Origin: Bacillota bacterium
GTDB taxonomy: Bacteria; Bacillota; Desulfotomaculia; Desulfotomaculales; Ammonificaceae
NCBI GenBank assembly: GCA_020063185.1
Contig: JAGUUY010000064.1
Coordinates: forward strand, 1-43,918
Direction of reading: 5' to 3'
DNA: 43,918 nucleotides
Numbering within the stretch: the first letter of the stretch is position 1; each line of letters opens with the position of its first letter. Below are positions 1 to 6,320 of the stretch, piece after piece. A program made the position numbers and the translations under genes. Under the pieces are notes generated by a model, which was not told the DNA's origin, ran no database searches, and was given only the letters and a program-made list of their open reading frames with translations.

Positions 1-217
1 CGCGGCGGGCGCGGGCTCGACCGCCCTTTTTATCTACCCGGGTTTTGTTTTCAGAGTTGTCGACGCCATGATTACAAATTTCCACCTGCCTTATTCGAGC
101 CTGTTAATGCTGGTTGGGGCTTTCGCGGGCAGAGAGAAAATTCTGCGGGCCTACCGCGAAGCGGTACGCCTCAAGTACCGTTTTTACAGCTTTGGGGACG
201 CCATGCTGATAATGTAG
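1..217 (+). CDS. queA: S-adenosylmethionine:tRNA ribosyltransferase-isomerase, C-terminal part
   Basis: The frame is open from base 2 to the TAG at 215-217 and gives the last 71 residues of QueA, the enzyme that moves the ribosyl group of SAM onto preQ1 in tRNA to make epoxyqueuosine. The family's C-terminal motifs are visible: FIYPGF, then [11 protein letters not shown], then LLMLV.AFAGRE, and the terminal [12 protein letters not shown]. The start lies outside the window. QueA normally ends within a few residues of this last motif, so the end is intact. The next gene starts 12 bases downstream on the same strand and may be co-transcribed. The identification is by motif recall and is strong. 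Confidence 0.93.
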   Translation, partial: AAGAGSTALFIYPGFVFRVVDAMITNFHLPYSSLLMLVGAFAGREKILRAYREAVRLKYRFYSFGDAMLIM

Positions 218-229
218 AGAGGTGAAGTT

Positions 230-610
230 ATGGCCTTCCGGATTTACCGGACTACCCTGTCGGCGGGGCATATGAGCCGGGCGGTTGAGGTGTGGTTCAA
301 CCGGCGCAAATACGAAACGCAACGCCTGGAGGATGAGAAATCAGTGGTGGTCCAGGCAAGGAAAGGCGGGACCCTCGCGAGTATAACCGGCATGTCTTAC
401 GCCCAGACGATTTGGCTCAGGCAAAGGGATGACGGGGTGGAAGTTGAAACGGGGGCGGGCAGGTGGCTCGATAAGGCCGCCGTCGGCGCCGTCGGCTGGC
501 TGGCTTTTTTCCCCCTGGCCATTACCGCGGGTATCGGCGCCTATAACCAGAGCAAGCTGGCCGAAGAACTACTCACTTTTTTAGAGCACTTCGTGATTGC
601 GGAAGGGTAA
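230..610 (+). CDS. Hypothetical small protein with one membrane segment
   Basis: A 126-residue frame starts at ATG with the ribosome site AGAGGTGAA just upstream. The N-terminal two thirds is soluble, charged and basic (RAVEVWFNRRKYETQ region). It is followed by GAGRWLDKAAVGAVGW and one hydrophobic segment at about residues 84-107, then a short amphipathic tail. I do not recognise a named family. The pattern of a small alpha/beta domain followed by a GAGRW motif and a membrane segment is one I associate with uncharacterised Clostridia proteins, but I cannot assign a function. It follows queA closely and is convergent with the lactate dehydrogenase gene, whose stop lies 5 bases beyond its own. 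Confidence 0.75.
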   Translation: MAFRIYRTTLSAGHMSRAVEVWFNRRKYETQRLEDEKSVVVQARKGGTLASITGMSYAQTIWLRQRDDGVEVETGAGRWLDKAAVGAVGWLAFFPLAITAGIGAYNQSKLAEELLTFLEHFVIAEG

Positions 611-615
611 GCGGA

Positions 616-1551
616 TCATGGCGGGTCCCCGAGGCGTTCCTGCGCCACCCTCAAGACGGTCGCCGAATGTCTCAGTGCGGTGCCTTCGGCTTCGCTCAGC
701 GGCAGTTCAAGCGCTCTAACCCTCCCATTTTTCCCGACGACCGTCGGCAAGCTGAACGCGATATTACAAAACCCATACTGACCGCTCAGACACCCGGAAA
801 CGGTGATCACGCTGTTCTGGTCATGTAAAATCGCTTCGCAAATCCGGCGCACCGCAAGCCCGACCGCGTAATAAGTGGCGCCTTTTCTTTCGATAATTCG
901 ACGGGCGGCCTCCCGGATCAGTGTGTTCGTGGATTCCCTGTCCGGCAACGGTATGTTAAGCCCGCGGCAAAAATCGTCAATGTGCATACCGGCGGCGGTC
1001 GCCAGGCTCCAAAGGGGAACGGCGGAATCACCATGCTCACCGACAACATACGCGTGAATATTACGGGCGTCCACCCGGACGTGGGTGCTGAGGGCATGCC
1101 GAAAGCGCGCGCTGTCGAGGATCGTTCCGCTGCCGAGCACCCGCGCGTGCTCCAGACCCGTAATCCTGGCGGCGGCGCAGGTGAGAATATCCACCGGATT
1201 GGAAACCAACAAAAATATACCGCCTCGCCAGTGGGGCGTCAGCTTCGATAATACGTCACGCAGGACCCCGTAGTTCCCGCCGGCCAAATCGAGACGGTTT
1301 TGCCCGGGACGCTGGTTTGCTCCCGCGGTAAAAATGATTATGTCTGCGTCGCGGCAGTCGGGGTAATCGCCCGCGTACAAACGGACGGGGTTGGTGAATG
1401 CGGTGGCGTCGCCCAGGTCCAGGGCTTCCCCTTCCATCCGGGCCCGGTCGATGTCAATAAGCACGATTTCGTGCGCCAGTCCGCCGGCTATAAGCGCGTA
1501 AGCGCATGTGGCGCCTACCGCACCGACACCGATCACGGCAATTTTCGCCAA
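616..1551 (-). CDS. ldh: L-lactate dehydrogenase
   Basis: This 311-residue NAD-dependent dehydrogenase interconverts pyruvate and L-lactate. It has the N-terminal Rossmann motif GVGAVGA (about residues 8-14) and the acidic residue of LIDID for NAD. The substrate loop reads GANQRPGQNR, where Gln80 is the residue that marks lactate rather than malate specificity and Arg86 is the catalytic loop arginine. LDSAR carries Asp146 and the carboxylate-binding Arg149, and GEHGDS carries the catalytic His173. Length is normal for the family. The start is TTG (codon 1549-1551) with GGGAGG about six bases upstream. It is transcribed away from the rubrerythrin remnant and probably stands alone. Malate dehydrogenase was considered and rejected on the Gln residue. 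Confidence 0.93.
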   Translation of the reverse strand: MAKIAVIGVGAVGATCAYALIAGGLAHEIVLIDIDRARMEGEALDLGDATAFTNPVRLYAGDYPDCRDADIIIFTAGANQRPGQNRLDLAGGNYGVLRDVLSKLTPHWRGGIFLLVSNPVDILTCAAARITGLEHARVLGSGTILDSARFRHALSTHVRVDARNIHAYVVGEHGDSAVPLWSLATAAGMHIDDFCRGLNIPLPDRESTNTLIREAARRIIERKGATYYAVGLAVRRICEAILHDQNSVITVSGCLSGQYGFCNIAFSLPTVVGKNGRVRALELPLSEAEGTALRHSATVLRVAQERLGDPP

Positions 1552-1640
1552 ACAATGACCTCCCTTGGGTATAAGTTCAGCCCTCGGCGAAAACTAAATC
1601 AAAGCAGCGTATTTATTATTCCTAAGATCGGGTAGCTTGT

Positions 1641-1664
1641 TTCCTAAAAAGGAACCTATTAGGT
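1641..1664. promoter_or_regulatory. Two adjacent palindromes between divergent genes
   Basis: TTCCTAAAAAGGAA (1641-1654) is a 5+4+5 inverted repeat and ACCTATTAGGT (1654-1664) is an 11-bp palindrome sharing its edge. They lie between ldh (minus) and the plus-strand promoter at 1677-1706, a position suited to an operator. They do not match the Rex or PerR consensus that I know. Function is inferred from position only. Confidence 0.3.
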
Positions 1665-1676
1665 TGTCAGGTCGCG

Positions 1677-1706
1677 TTTACTTTTAGGTAAGCCATATGG
1701 TAAAAT
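1677..1706 (+). promoter_or_regulatory. Candidate sigma-A promoter in front of the rubrerythrin remnant
   Basis: TTTACT (1677-1682, 4 of 6 consensus bases) and TAAAAT (1701-1706, 5 of 6) are separated by 18 bp. The broken rubrerythrin start codon follows about 30 bp later. The promoter may now serve the small gene at 1877. Confidence 0.45.
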
Positions 1707-1735
1707 AACAACACAAATCGCCAGGGAGAACAACA

Positions 1736-1806
1736 TTGGAATTAAAAGGACGTCGCACAGAGGTAAACCTCCGGGCTGCCTTTGGGGCGAGTCGCAGGCG
1801 AGAAAG
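1736..1806 (+). pseudogene. Rubrerythrin, N-terminal remnant, frameshifted
   Basis: A TTG with the ribosome site GGGAG seven bases upstream begins LELKGRRTEVNLRAAF, which matches the very conserved rubrerythrin N-terminus (M-E-L-K-G-.-.-T-E-.-N-L-.-.-A-F). In intact rubrerythrins the next residues are A-G-E-S-Q-A-R. Here GESQAR is still encoded, but in another frame, consistent with loss of one base in the alanine codon around position 1784. After that no homology remains. The rest of the four-helix di-iron domain and the rubredoxin domain are absent. Rubrerythrin is a peroxide-reducing enzyme of anaerobes. What is left is about 23 codons with an apparent promoter and ribosome site, so this is the stump of a deleted gene rather than a chance match. 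Confidence 0.65.
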
Positions 1807-1810
1807 CTGT

Positions 1811-1839
1811 TTGTTTTTCACCCTCAGACCTATTATAAA
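1811..1839 (+). promoter_or_regulatory. Weak candidate promoter for the gene at 1877
   Basis: TTGTTT (1811-1816) and TATAAA (1834-1839) lie 17 bp apart, about 38 bp before the start codon. The -10 matches 5 of 6 bases, the -35 only 3 of 6. Confidence 0.3.
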
Positions 1840-1876
1840 ACTGTCTGCGTATGACACGAGATTTTAGGAGGGAAAC

Positions 1877-2218
1877 ATGTCTTACCAAATCCCCAACATG
1901 CAGGCCAGAATCACCAACCTGGCAACCAACCGGGAGGTCGCTCCCGGTGAGCAAGTTAGCTTCGATGAAATAAAGACTTCCGTTTTGATGATCGCCTTCC
2001 GTGTGGAAAGTACGGGCAACCTCCTCCTTTACGTTGAACAGTTGAATGACACGGAGTGGAGCCTGGCGGACAAGACCGCCTGCTATAAAGGCACGTCGTT
2101 GTGGCAGTGCATTTTGAAAAAACCGGTGTTCCGGGCGCGTTTGAAGAATGTGTCTGATGCCCCGATAACCCTGACCATCGACGTAAATACTTTTGAAAGG
2201 GTCGCCGAAGGCGGGTAA
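1877..2218 (+). CDS. Hypothetical 113-residue protein
   Basis: The ATG is preceded by a strong ribosome site (TAGGAGGG, 1866-1873). The protein has no signal peptide or membrane segment. Its composition is beta-rich, with runs such as NLLLYVEQLND and ITLTIDVNTF, a PGEQV turn and paired Trp residues. This resembles a small beta-sandwich, but I cannot name a family. It has two cysteines (KTACYKG and LWQCILK). It stands between the rubrerythrin remnant and rarA on the same strand. The 65-bp gap to the rarA start has no clear terminator. The gene is real by its start signals and coding character; its function is unknown. Confidence 0.7.
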   Translation: MSYQIPNMQARITNLATNREVAPGEQVSFDEIKTSVLMIAFRVESTGNLLLYVEQLNDTEWSLADKTACYKGTSLWQCILKKPVFRARLKNVSDAPITLTIDVNTFERVAEGG

Positions 2219-2283
2219 ACTCCGCTTCTTCCTTTCCCCTAATAAAGGCTTAAGGGACAAGTCTGCAAACTGTGGAGGGCAAG

Positions 2284-3579
2284 TTGAACAGACAGCCGCT
2301 TGCCGCGCGTTACAAGCCTCTCACCCTCGAGGAGTTCGTCGGCCAGCGGCACCTTCTGAAAGAGGGTGGGCTTCTTTACCGCGCAATCGCGGCCGGCCGC
2401 CTCGGGTCGGCCATCTTTTACGGGCCGCCGGGCACAGGGAAAACAGCCCTGGCCGGAATAGCCGCCCGTGCCGCCGACAGTCCTTTCGTCAGGCTCAACG
2501 CCGCGCTCACCACCGTCAAAGAAATTCGGGAAACGGCCGGTCGCGCCGCCGCTTCCGGCCGCCCCGTGCTCCTTTGTCTGGACGAGATTCACCACCTTAA
2601 CAAGCTCCAGCAAGACGCTCTGCTCCCGTTCGTGGAGGAAGGCCACATAACACTTATCGGGACCACCACCGAAAACCCTTATTTCGAGATCGTGGGGGCG
2701 CTCCGCTCGCGGGCCACCATCTTTCGGTTCGAACCCCTCGCCGCGGAGGACCTGAAAACCATCCTGTGCCGGGCGCTCGCCGATGAGGAACGGGGCCTCG
2801 GGCACTACACCGTTGACGTGGAAAACGAGGCCCTGGAACACTTCGCCGGCGCTGCCGCGGGGGACGCCCGGGTGGCGTTGTCGGCCTTGGAATTGGCCGT
2901 GTTGACCACCCCGCCCGACAAAGACGGCAGGATTACCATCGACCTGCCGACCGCGGAAGAGTGCATCCGCCAGCGGGCACTCAAGTACGACAAGTCAGGC
3001 GACACCCATTACGACGTCGCCTCGGCTTTTATCAAGTCCATACGCGGCAGCGACCCCGACGCCGCGTTGCACTACCTTGCGCGGGCGATCGAGTCCGGCG
3101 AGGACGTAAAGTTTATCGCCAGGCGGATGGTCATCAGCGCCGCCGAAGACGTCGGTCTCGCCGACCCCAGGGCGCTGGTCATCGCCCAGGCGGCGGCTGA
3201 CGCGGTGCAGTTCGTCGGCTTTCCCGAGGCGCGGATCATCCTGGCCGAGGCCGCGGTGTACCTGTCTCTCGCGCCGAAGAGCAATTCGGCTTACCTGGCG
3301 ATAGAACGCGCCAGGGAAGACGTGCTGAAAAGAGAGACCGGCCAGGTGCCGCTTCACCTCCGGGATGCCAGTTACCGCGGCGCCGGGACGTTCGGCCACG
3401 GCAGCGGCTACAAGTACCCACACGACTATCCGGGCGGCCTCGTGCCGCAGGAATACCTCCCCGAAGAGATCCGCGGTACCGCGTATTACCACCCGAACGA
3501 ACGCGGCGCCGAAACCACCCTCAAAGAACGTCTTGAACGCCTCCGCGGCCTTCGGGAGAAGAAGAAGACTGAATTGTAG
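2284..3579 (+). CDS. rarA: Replication-associated recombination protein A, AAA+ ATPase (RarA/MgsA)
   Basis: RarA is a clamp-loader-like AAA+ ATPase that acts at stalled replication forks and on single-strand DNA gaps. Seen here: the N-terminal RYKPLTLEEFVGQ, Walker A GPPGTGKT (about residues 47-54), Walker B LCLDEIHHL (about 97-105), sensor-1 GTTTENP, the RSRATIFRFEPL segment, and a C-terminal oligomerisation region with SNSAYLAIERA and a histidine/tyrosine-rich tail (YKYPHDYPGG). Length is about 431 residues, normal for the family. I prefer the TTG at 2284 because GGAGG lies five bases before it; a GTG at 2272 in the same frame would overlap that site. The TAG stop at 3577-3579 is also the first three bases of a 7-bp-period repeat array. 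Confidence 0.95.
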   Translation: MNRQPLAARYKPLTLEEFVGQRHLLKEGGLLYRAIAAGRLGSAIFYGPPGTGKTALAGIAARAADSPFVRLNAALTTVKEIRETAGRAAASGRPVLLCLDEIHHLNKLQQDALLPFVEEGHITLIGTTTENPYFEIVGALRSRATIFRFEPLAAEDLKTILCRALADEERGLGHYTVDVENEALEHFAGAAAGDARVALSALELAVLTTPPDKDGRITIDLPTAEECIRQRALKYDKSGDTHYDVASAFIKSIRGSDPDAALHYLARAIESGEDVKFIARRMVISAAEDVGLADPRALVIAQAAADAVQFVGFPEARIILAEAAVYLSLAPKSNSAYLAIERAREDVLKRETGQVPLHLRDASYRGAGTFGHGSGYKYPHDYPGGLVPQEYLPEEIRGTAYYHPNERGAETTLKERLERLRGLREKKKTEL

Positions 3580-3618
3580 AAGATAGAAGACAGAAGGTAG
3601 AATATAGAAGGTAGAATT
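3577..3618. repeat. Tandem 7-bp array, TAGAAGR type (six units)
   Basis: Six consecutive heptamers run from the rarA stop codon: TAGAAGA, TAGAAGA, CAGAAGG, TAGAATA, TAGAAGG, TAGAATT. The period is exact with no insertions. The first unit supplies the stop codon of rarA. Confidence 0.8.
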
Positions 3619-3690
3619 CTGATAAAAAATCAGTTCGAACACAACAGCTTTGAATTATATTTTTGATCCCGGACTAAAGAATTTTACTTC

Positions 3691-3711
3691 TAAATTCTAA
3701 ATTCTATATTC
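3691..3711. repeat. Tandem 7-bp array, TAAATTC type (three units)
   Basis: TAAATTC, TAAATTC, TATATTC. A rotation of this unit is the reverse complement of TAGAATT, the last unit of the array at 3577-3618, so the two arrays face each other across about 70 bp and could pair. Confidence 0.65.
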
Positions 3712-3753
3712 TGAACCGAAAGGTAAATCCATCTTAGCTTAACGTAGCCGTCC

Positions 3754-3806
3754 GTCGAACGTCGAACGAACCATCCGTCTGAGCTTGACCGGGGACTGAG
3801 GACTAA
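3754..3806. repeat. Composite repeat: GTCGAAC and GGACTRA heptads around a shared block
   Basis: Two GTCGAAC units (3754-3767), then the block CCATCCGTCTGAGCTT (3771-3786), then two heptads GGACTGA and GGACTAA (3793-3806). The reverse complement of 10118-10168 has the same order of parts: GAAC-rich sequence, CTATCCGTCTAAGCTT, then GGACTGA-type units. It is therefore another copy of the composite element. Confidence 0.6.
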
Positions 3807-3825
3807 GAAGAGCCAGATATCTCCT

Positions 3826-3854
3826 TTGACACCTTAAATACTCTAAATTATAAT
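3826..3854 (+). promoter_or_regulatory. Perfect-consensus sigma-A promoter for tRNA-Sec
   Basis: TTGACA (3826-3831), a 17-bp spacer and TATAAT (3849-3854) match the vegetative promoter consensus at all 12 positions. The expected start point is about 3861, only a few bases before the first tRNA base at 3865. Confidence 0.85.
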
Positions 3855-3864
3855 CAAAAGCTGA

Positions 3865-3959
3865 GGGAGTGGATGGTGCCTGGTGGTGCTCCTGGTCTTC
3901 AAAACCAGTCGGCGGGCCACAAAGTCCGCGGTGGGTTCGATTCCCACGCACTCCCGCCA
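3865..3959 (+). tRNA. selC: tRNA-Sec (anticodon TCA)
   Basis: The sequence folds as a selenocysteine tRNA of 92 bases plus encoded CCA. The acceptor pairs GGGAGTG with CACTCCC (the eighth pair is a G/G mismatch). A long six-pair D stem with several G-T pairs closes a four-base loop. The anticodon stem CTGGT/ACCAG holds loop CTTCAAA with anticodon TCA at 3899-3901. An extended variable arm has six pairs (GCGGGC/GTCCGC). The T arm is GTGGG-TTCGATT-CCCAC, followed by discriminator G and CCA. The long variable arm, long D stem and TCA anticodon distinguish it from tRNA-Ser. It implies that the organism reads some UGA codons as selenocysteine with SelA, SelB and SelD, none of which is in this window. 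Confidence 0.93.
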
Positions 3960-3982
3960 GAAAGCAATCAGAAAAAAATGAT

Positions 3983-4015
3983 TCCCTGCTCACATAAAGT
4001 GAGGAGGGAGTTTTT
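3983..4015 (+). terminator. Intrinsic terminator after tRNA-Sec
   Basis: TCCC-T-G-CTCAC pairs with GTGAG-GA-GGGA around an ATAAA loop, followed by a run of five T (4011-4015). The bulge is small and the position, 24 bases after the CCA end, suits a single-gene tRNA transcript. Confidence 0.7.
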
Positions 4016-4124
4016 AGATTGGGCAGTCTTTTTGCGGTAACCTTAATATATATTCAAATGAAAAACCACGTAGAACATTATTGGTAATTTTCCCCGGTAA
4101 CTTCAAACTTGCACGCCGACGTTG

Positions 4125-4166
4125 AACCTAAAACGCAAAACCTGGAACGCAGAACGCAGAACGTAG
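4125..4166. repeat. Tandem 7-bp array, AACGCAG type (six units)
   Basis: Units are AACCTAA, AACGCAA, AACCTGG, AACGCAG, AACGCAG and AACGTAG, six in exact register. The array lies about 40 bp downstream of the stop codon of the minus-strand gene that ends at 4206. Confidence 0.7.
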
Positions 4167-4205
4167 AAAGCCGCAGGTGAAACCTCCACCCGTTTATCAG
4201 GACTT

Positions 4206-4826
4206 TCAGGGACTTCCCTGGCCTTCCAGGTTTTCGATTGAATCGCAACCGGCTTCGCGCGCGGCCGCCCCGCCGGCAACGGGTTTTGACGCGGCGTCTG
4301 GAACGCCGCCGGTGTCGGCCCCGCGCAGTTCGAGCACCGCCAGTCTGAAGTCGGTGGACAGCAGCGCCGCATCCGCCGCCGTGTGTTCAAGGTCGTCGAC
4401 CGAGTTGATCGTCATGATTCGCTGCCGCAACCGGCGAAGGTCCGGGAAGAACTGTTCGATGACGTGTTTTTCCCCAATCGGTGAGTGGAGTGTCTTCTCG
4501 GGCGTCCAATCGTGCCTTTCCACGTTGGTCACTTCTTCTTCCGCGGCCTCGAGCCTAGTCTGGACTTCCGGGTGGGTCAGGCCGCCCTCGCGGGCGAACC
4601 GGATCGCTTCCTTCAGCGTCCCGGCAATGGTTGCAAAATGCGCTCTTGCGCAGGCAACACACCCGACACTCACGGTGTCACCCGCCGCGGGTGTTTGCGC
4701 GGCGGCTGGTTGCTGTGCGGGAAGCGCGTTGAAATTCTGCGCCATCCCTTCTATCTCTAAGCGCGGGCCGCCGTACCGCACAGCGGGATCCGATACGCCT
4801 TTTGGACCTGTAAAACCGCTTTCCAC
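4206..4826 (-). CDS. Hypothetical protein with a CxxC motif and helical core
   Basis: I chose the GTG at 4826 because GAAGGTGG lies just upstream; a TTG at 4844 is in frame but would overlap that site. The protein (about 206 residues) has a disordered Ala/Pro/Gln-rich N-terminus. Its core is helical and begins with VGCVACARAH, a Cys-x-x-Cys pair, and continues through HPEVQTRLEAAEEEV and PDLRRLRQRIM. The C-terminal tail is rich in Gly and Ala. No membrane segment or signal peptide is visible. The CxxC followed by helices could bind a metal or form a small helical-bundle domain, but I do not recognise it. It is divergent from the two membrane-protein genes to its right. Confidence 0.6.
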   Translation of the reverse strand: MESGFTGPKGVSDPAVRYGGPRLEIEGMAQNFNALPAQQPAAAQTPAAGDTVSVGCVACARAHFATIAGTLKEAIRFAREGGLTHPEVQTRLEAAEEEVTNVERHDWTPEKTLHSPIGEKHVIEQFFPDLRRLRQRIMTINSVDDLEHTAADAALLSTDFRLAVLELRGADTGGVPDAASKPVAGGAAAREAGCDSIENLEGQGSP

Positions 4827-4944
4827 ATTACCACCTTCTTTCAAAAAACCGTCCCGAATATTTTCCCCGTTTATGACACGTGCATTCCTGCGCTAATGGG
4901 CCCGTTACGATTCTTTAACTCCGTGTTCGTTCAGGGAGGCAGGC

Positions 4945-5037
4945 GTGTATAAAGAAGGCGTTCTATCTCTTCGAAACAAAATATTCCGGCAGAAGAAAAC
5001 ACTTGCCCTCCGGGAAGAGACGGGATTCGGGGAATAA
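4945..5037 (+). CDS. Possible 30-residue basic peptide
   Basis: A GTG with GGGAGG five bases upstream opens a frame of 30 codons ending at TAA (5035-5037). The product is basic in its middle part (LRNKIFRQKKTLALREE). It ends 32 bp before the ATG of the membrane protein at 5070. It could be a leader peptide, a small protein or a chance frame. The ribosome site is the main support. Confidence 0.35.
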   Translation: MYKEGVLSLRNKIFRQKKTLALREETGFGE

Positions 5038-5069
5038 TAAACACGACGAGGTTCCGCCGGAGGTTGAGC

Positions 5070-5603
5070 ATGAAGAAGCTGGACGACAGAATTGTTCTTG
5101 GGCTGTTGTTGGGTTTCCTCGGCAACATCCCCAAGACCGTTCTAAATGAAGTTCTAGTACAGGCCGGCATCGAGAAAAAGCGTTTTGGCGAAATCGTGAG
5201 CGGGATATTTGTAACGCGTAAAGAGGCGACTTCTAAATACGGAATGGCCTTTGGCGTGGCGGGGGACTTCGCGGTCGCCTCGGTCCTCGGCATAGCTTAT
5301 GTTTGCTTGTTGTCGAAGTCGGGAAGCGGCGCAAAATTCATTAAGGGTATGCTTACCGGGTCCATCGGCTTTGGGTTGTTCCGCGGCATAGTAGCCCACT
5401 TGGGCGCCCGCGGGACTTATCCGGTTGACGTCGTTTCGAACGCCGGCATGGCGTTTGCCAGCGCCTTATGGGGTATAACCGTCGGGGGCCTCAGTACTTT
5501 CTTGGCGGACGAGGACCTCTTTAGAGCACGGAGAAGGGCTAATCTAACCGTTAAACCGGTTTCTTCCAAGGTTCCGCCGAAAAAGGCGACGGTTCGCAGT
5601 TAG
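5070..5603 (+). CDS. Hypothetical multi-pass membrane protein (first of a related pair)
   Basis: The start is the ATG at 5070, with GGAGG (5059-5063) upstream; an in-frame TTG at 5064 is too close to that site. The product is about 177 residues, with hydrophobic segments near residues 8-30, 62-85, 92-113 and 125-147 and a basic tail of about 30 residues. Between segments 1 and 2 it has the sequence FVTRKEATSKYGMAFG. The next gene encodes a protein with FVT, A, G, G and L at the same spacing, so the two look like distant paralogues. There are no obvious transporter or enzyme motifs. The pair is probably co-transcribed and ends at the terminator at 6193. Confidence 0.7.
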   Translation: MKKLDDRIVLGLLLGFLGNIPKTVLNEVLVQAGIEKKRFGEIVSGIFVTRKEATSKYGMAFGVAGDFAVASVLGIAYVCLLSKSGSGAKFIKGMLTGSIGFGLFRGIVAHLGARGTYPVDVVSNAGMAFASALWGITVGGLSTFLADEDLFRARRRANLTVKPVSSKVPPKKATVRS

Positions 5604-5674
5604 GACATTGAAAATTGCTATAGTGTATATCTAAGCAAAATTTAAGACTATCTGCAACCGCGGGAGGCTTGTTT

Positions 5675-6166
5675 TTGAAAACCGGTGGGTGGTACCAAAA
5701 GGCTGTCTCTGATTCAATCGTCCTTGCCATAATTTCGGGTGTTGCCGGAACGCTCGTCATGTACGCGGTGGGCTTGCCGCTTTATTTGCTCAAAGCAACC
5801 AAGGTTATCTATCTGCTCTACACCGTTGAATTTTTTGTGACGCCGGAAATAGCGCGGACAACCGGCGGGCTCGTCGCCGGTTTTGTCACGGGCTTGATGG
5901 CGGGCGCGGCGCTGGCCGTGGGTTTTAAGCTGTTGATCGAATGGAAGGGGGCGGAACTTTTATGGGTCAAAGCCATCACTTATGCGGCGCTGATGTGGTT
6001 CGTCTGGGTGGGATTGGCCCGTTATCTGCTGGATATTACCCCATACCTGTCTCAAGATCTGCGAAGCAATATGTTGTTGCTTTTGCTAAGCTTGATCTAT
6101 CAAATCGCGACTACTTATTTCATGGTGAAACTGGCCGGGGGGAGGGAGGCTTTGGAACGGCCGTAA
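5675..6166 (+). CDS. Hypothetical multi-pass membrane protein (second of a related pair)
   Basis: The start is the TTG at 5675, seven bases after GGGAGG (5662-5667); a TTG at 5669 would be too close. The protein has about 163 residues and four hydrophobic segments: near 14-38, 60-84, 96-115 and 126-148. A motif after segment 1 (FVTPEIARTTGGLVAG) parallels that of the preceding gene. Charged residues are few inside the membrane segments. I cannot name a family. The gene is followed by a GC-rich intrinsic terminator, which suggests a two-gene transcript (plus the small frame at 4945). A channel or small-molecule carrier role would be a guess. Confidence 0.68.
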   Translation: MKTGGWYQKAVSDSIVLAIISGVAGTLVMYAVGLPLYLLKATKVIYLLYTVEFFVTPEIARTTGGLVAGFVTGLMAGAALAVGFKLLIEWKGAELLWVKAITYAALMWFVWVGLARYLLDITPYLSQDLRSNMLLLLLSLIYQIATTYFMVKLAGGREALERP

Positions 6167-6192
6167 GCGTACCGTAAAGAACACTGAGCAAG

Positions 6193-6217
6193 AGGGCGCT
6201 CCGCCGGGCGCCCTTTC
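6193..6217 (+). terminator. Intrinsic terminator
   Basis: AGGGCGC pairs perfectly with GCGCCCT around an eight-base loop, followed by a short T tract. It lies 27 bases after the stop of the gene ending at 6166. The T run is short (TTT), so strength is uncertain. Confidence 0.6.
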
Positions 6218-6320
6218 GGCGTTTATTCTGATTCATTATCTTTCACTCCGAATCGCGGCGGTTCAGTTATCCAGTTCGAGCAAGGAGCTTATGTAGATTC
6301 CGGAAGTGGGTATCCTGACA

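Noticed and set aside
616-1551. Malate dehydrogenase as an alternative for the NAD enzyme
   Set aside because: The substrate loop has Gln (GANQRPG) where malate enzymes have Arg, so lactate dehydrogenase fits better.
2239-2841. Minus-strand open frame opposite rarA
   Set aside because: Fully antisense to the AAA+ domain, with no motif and no ribosome site.
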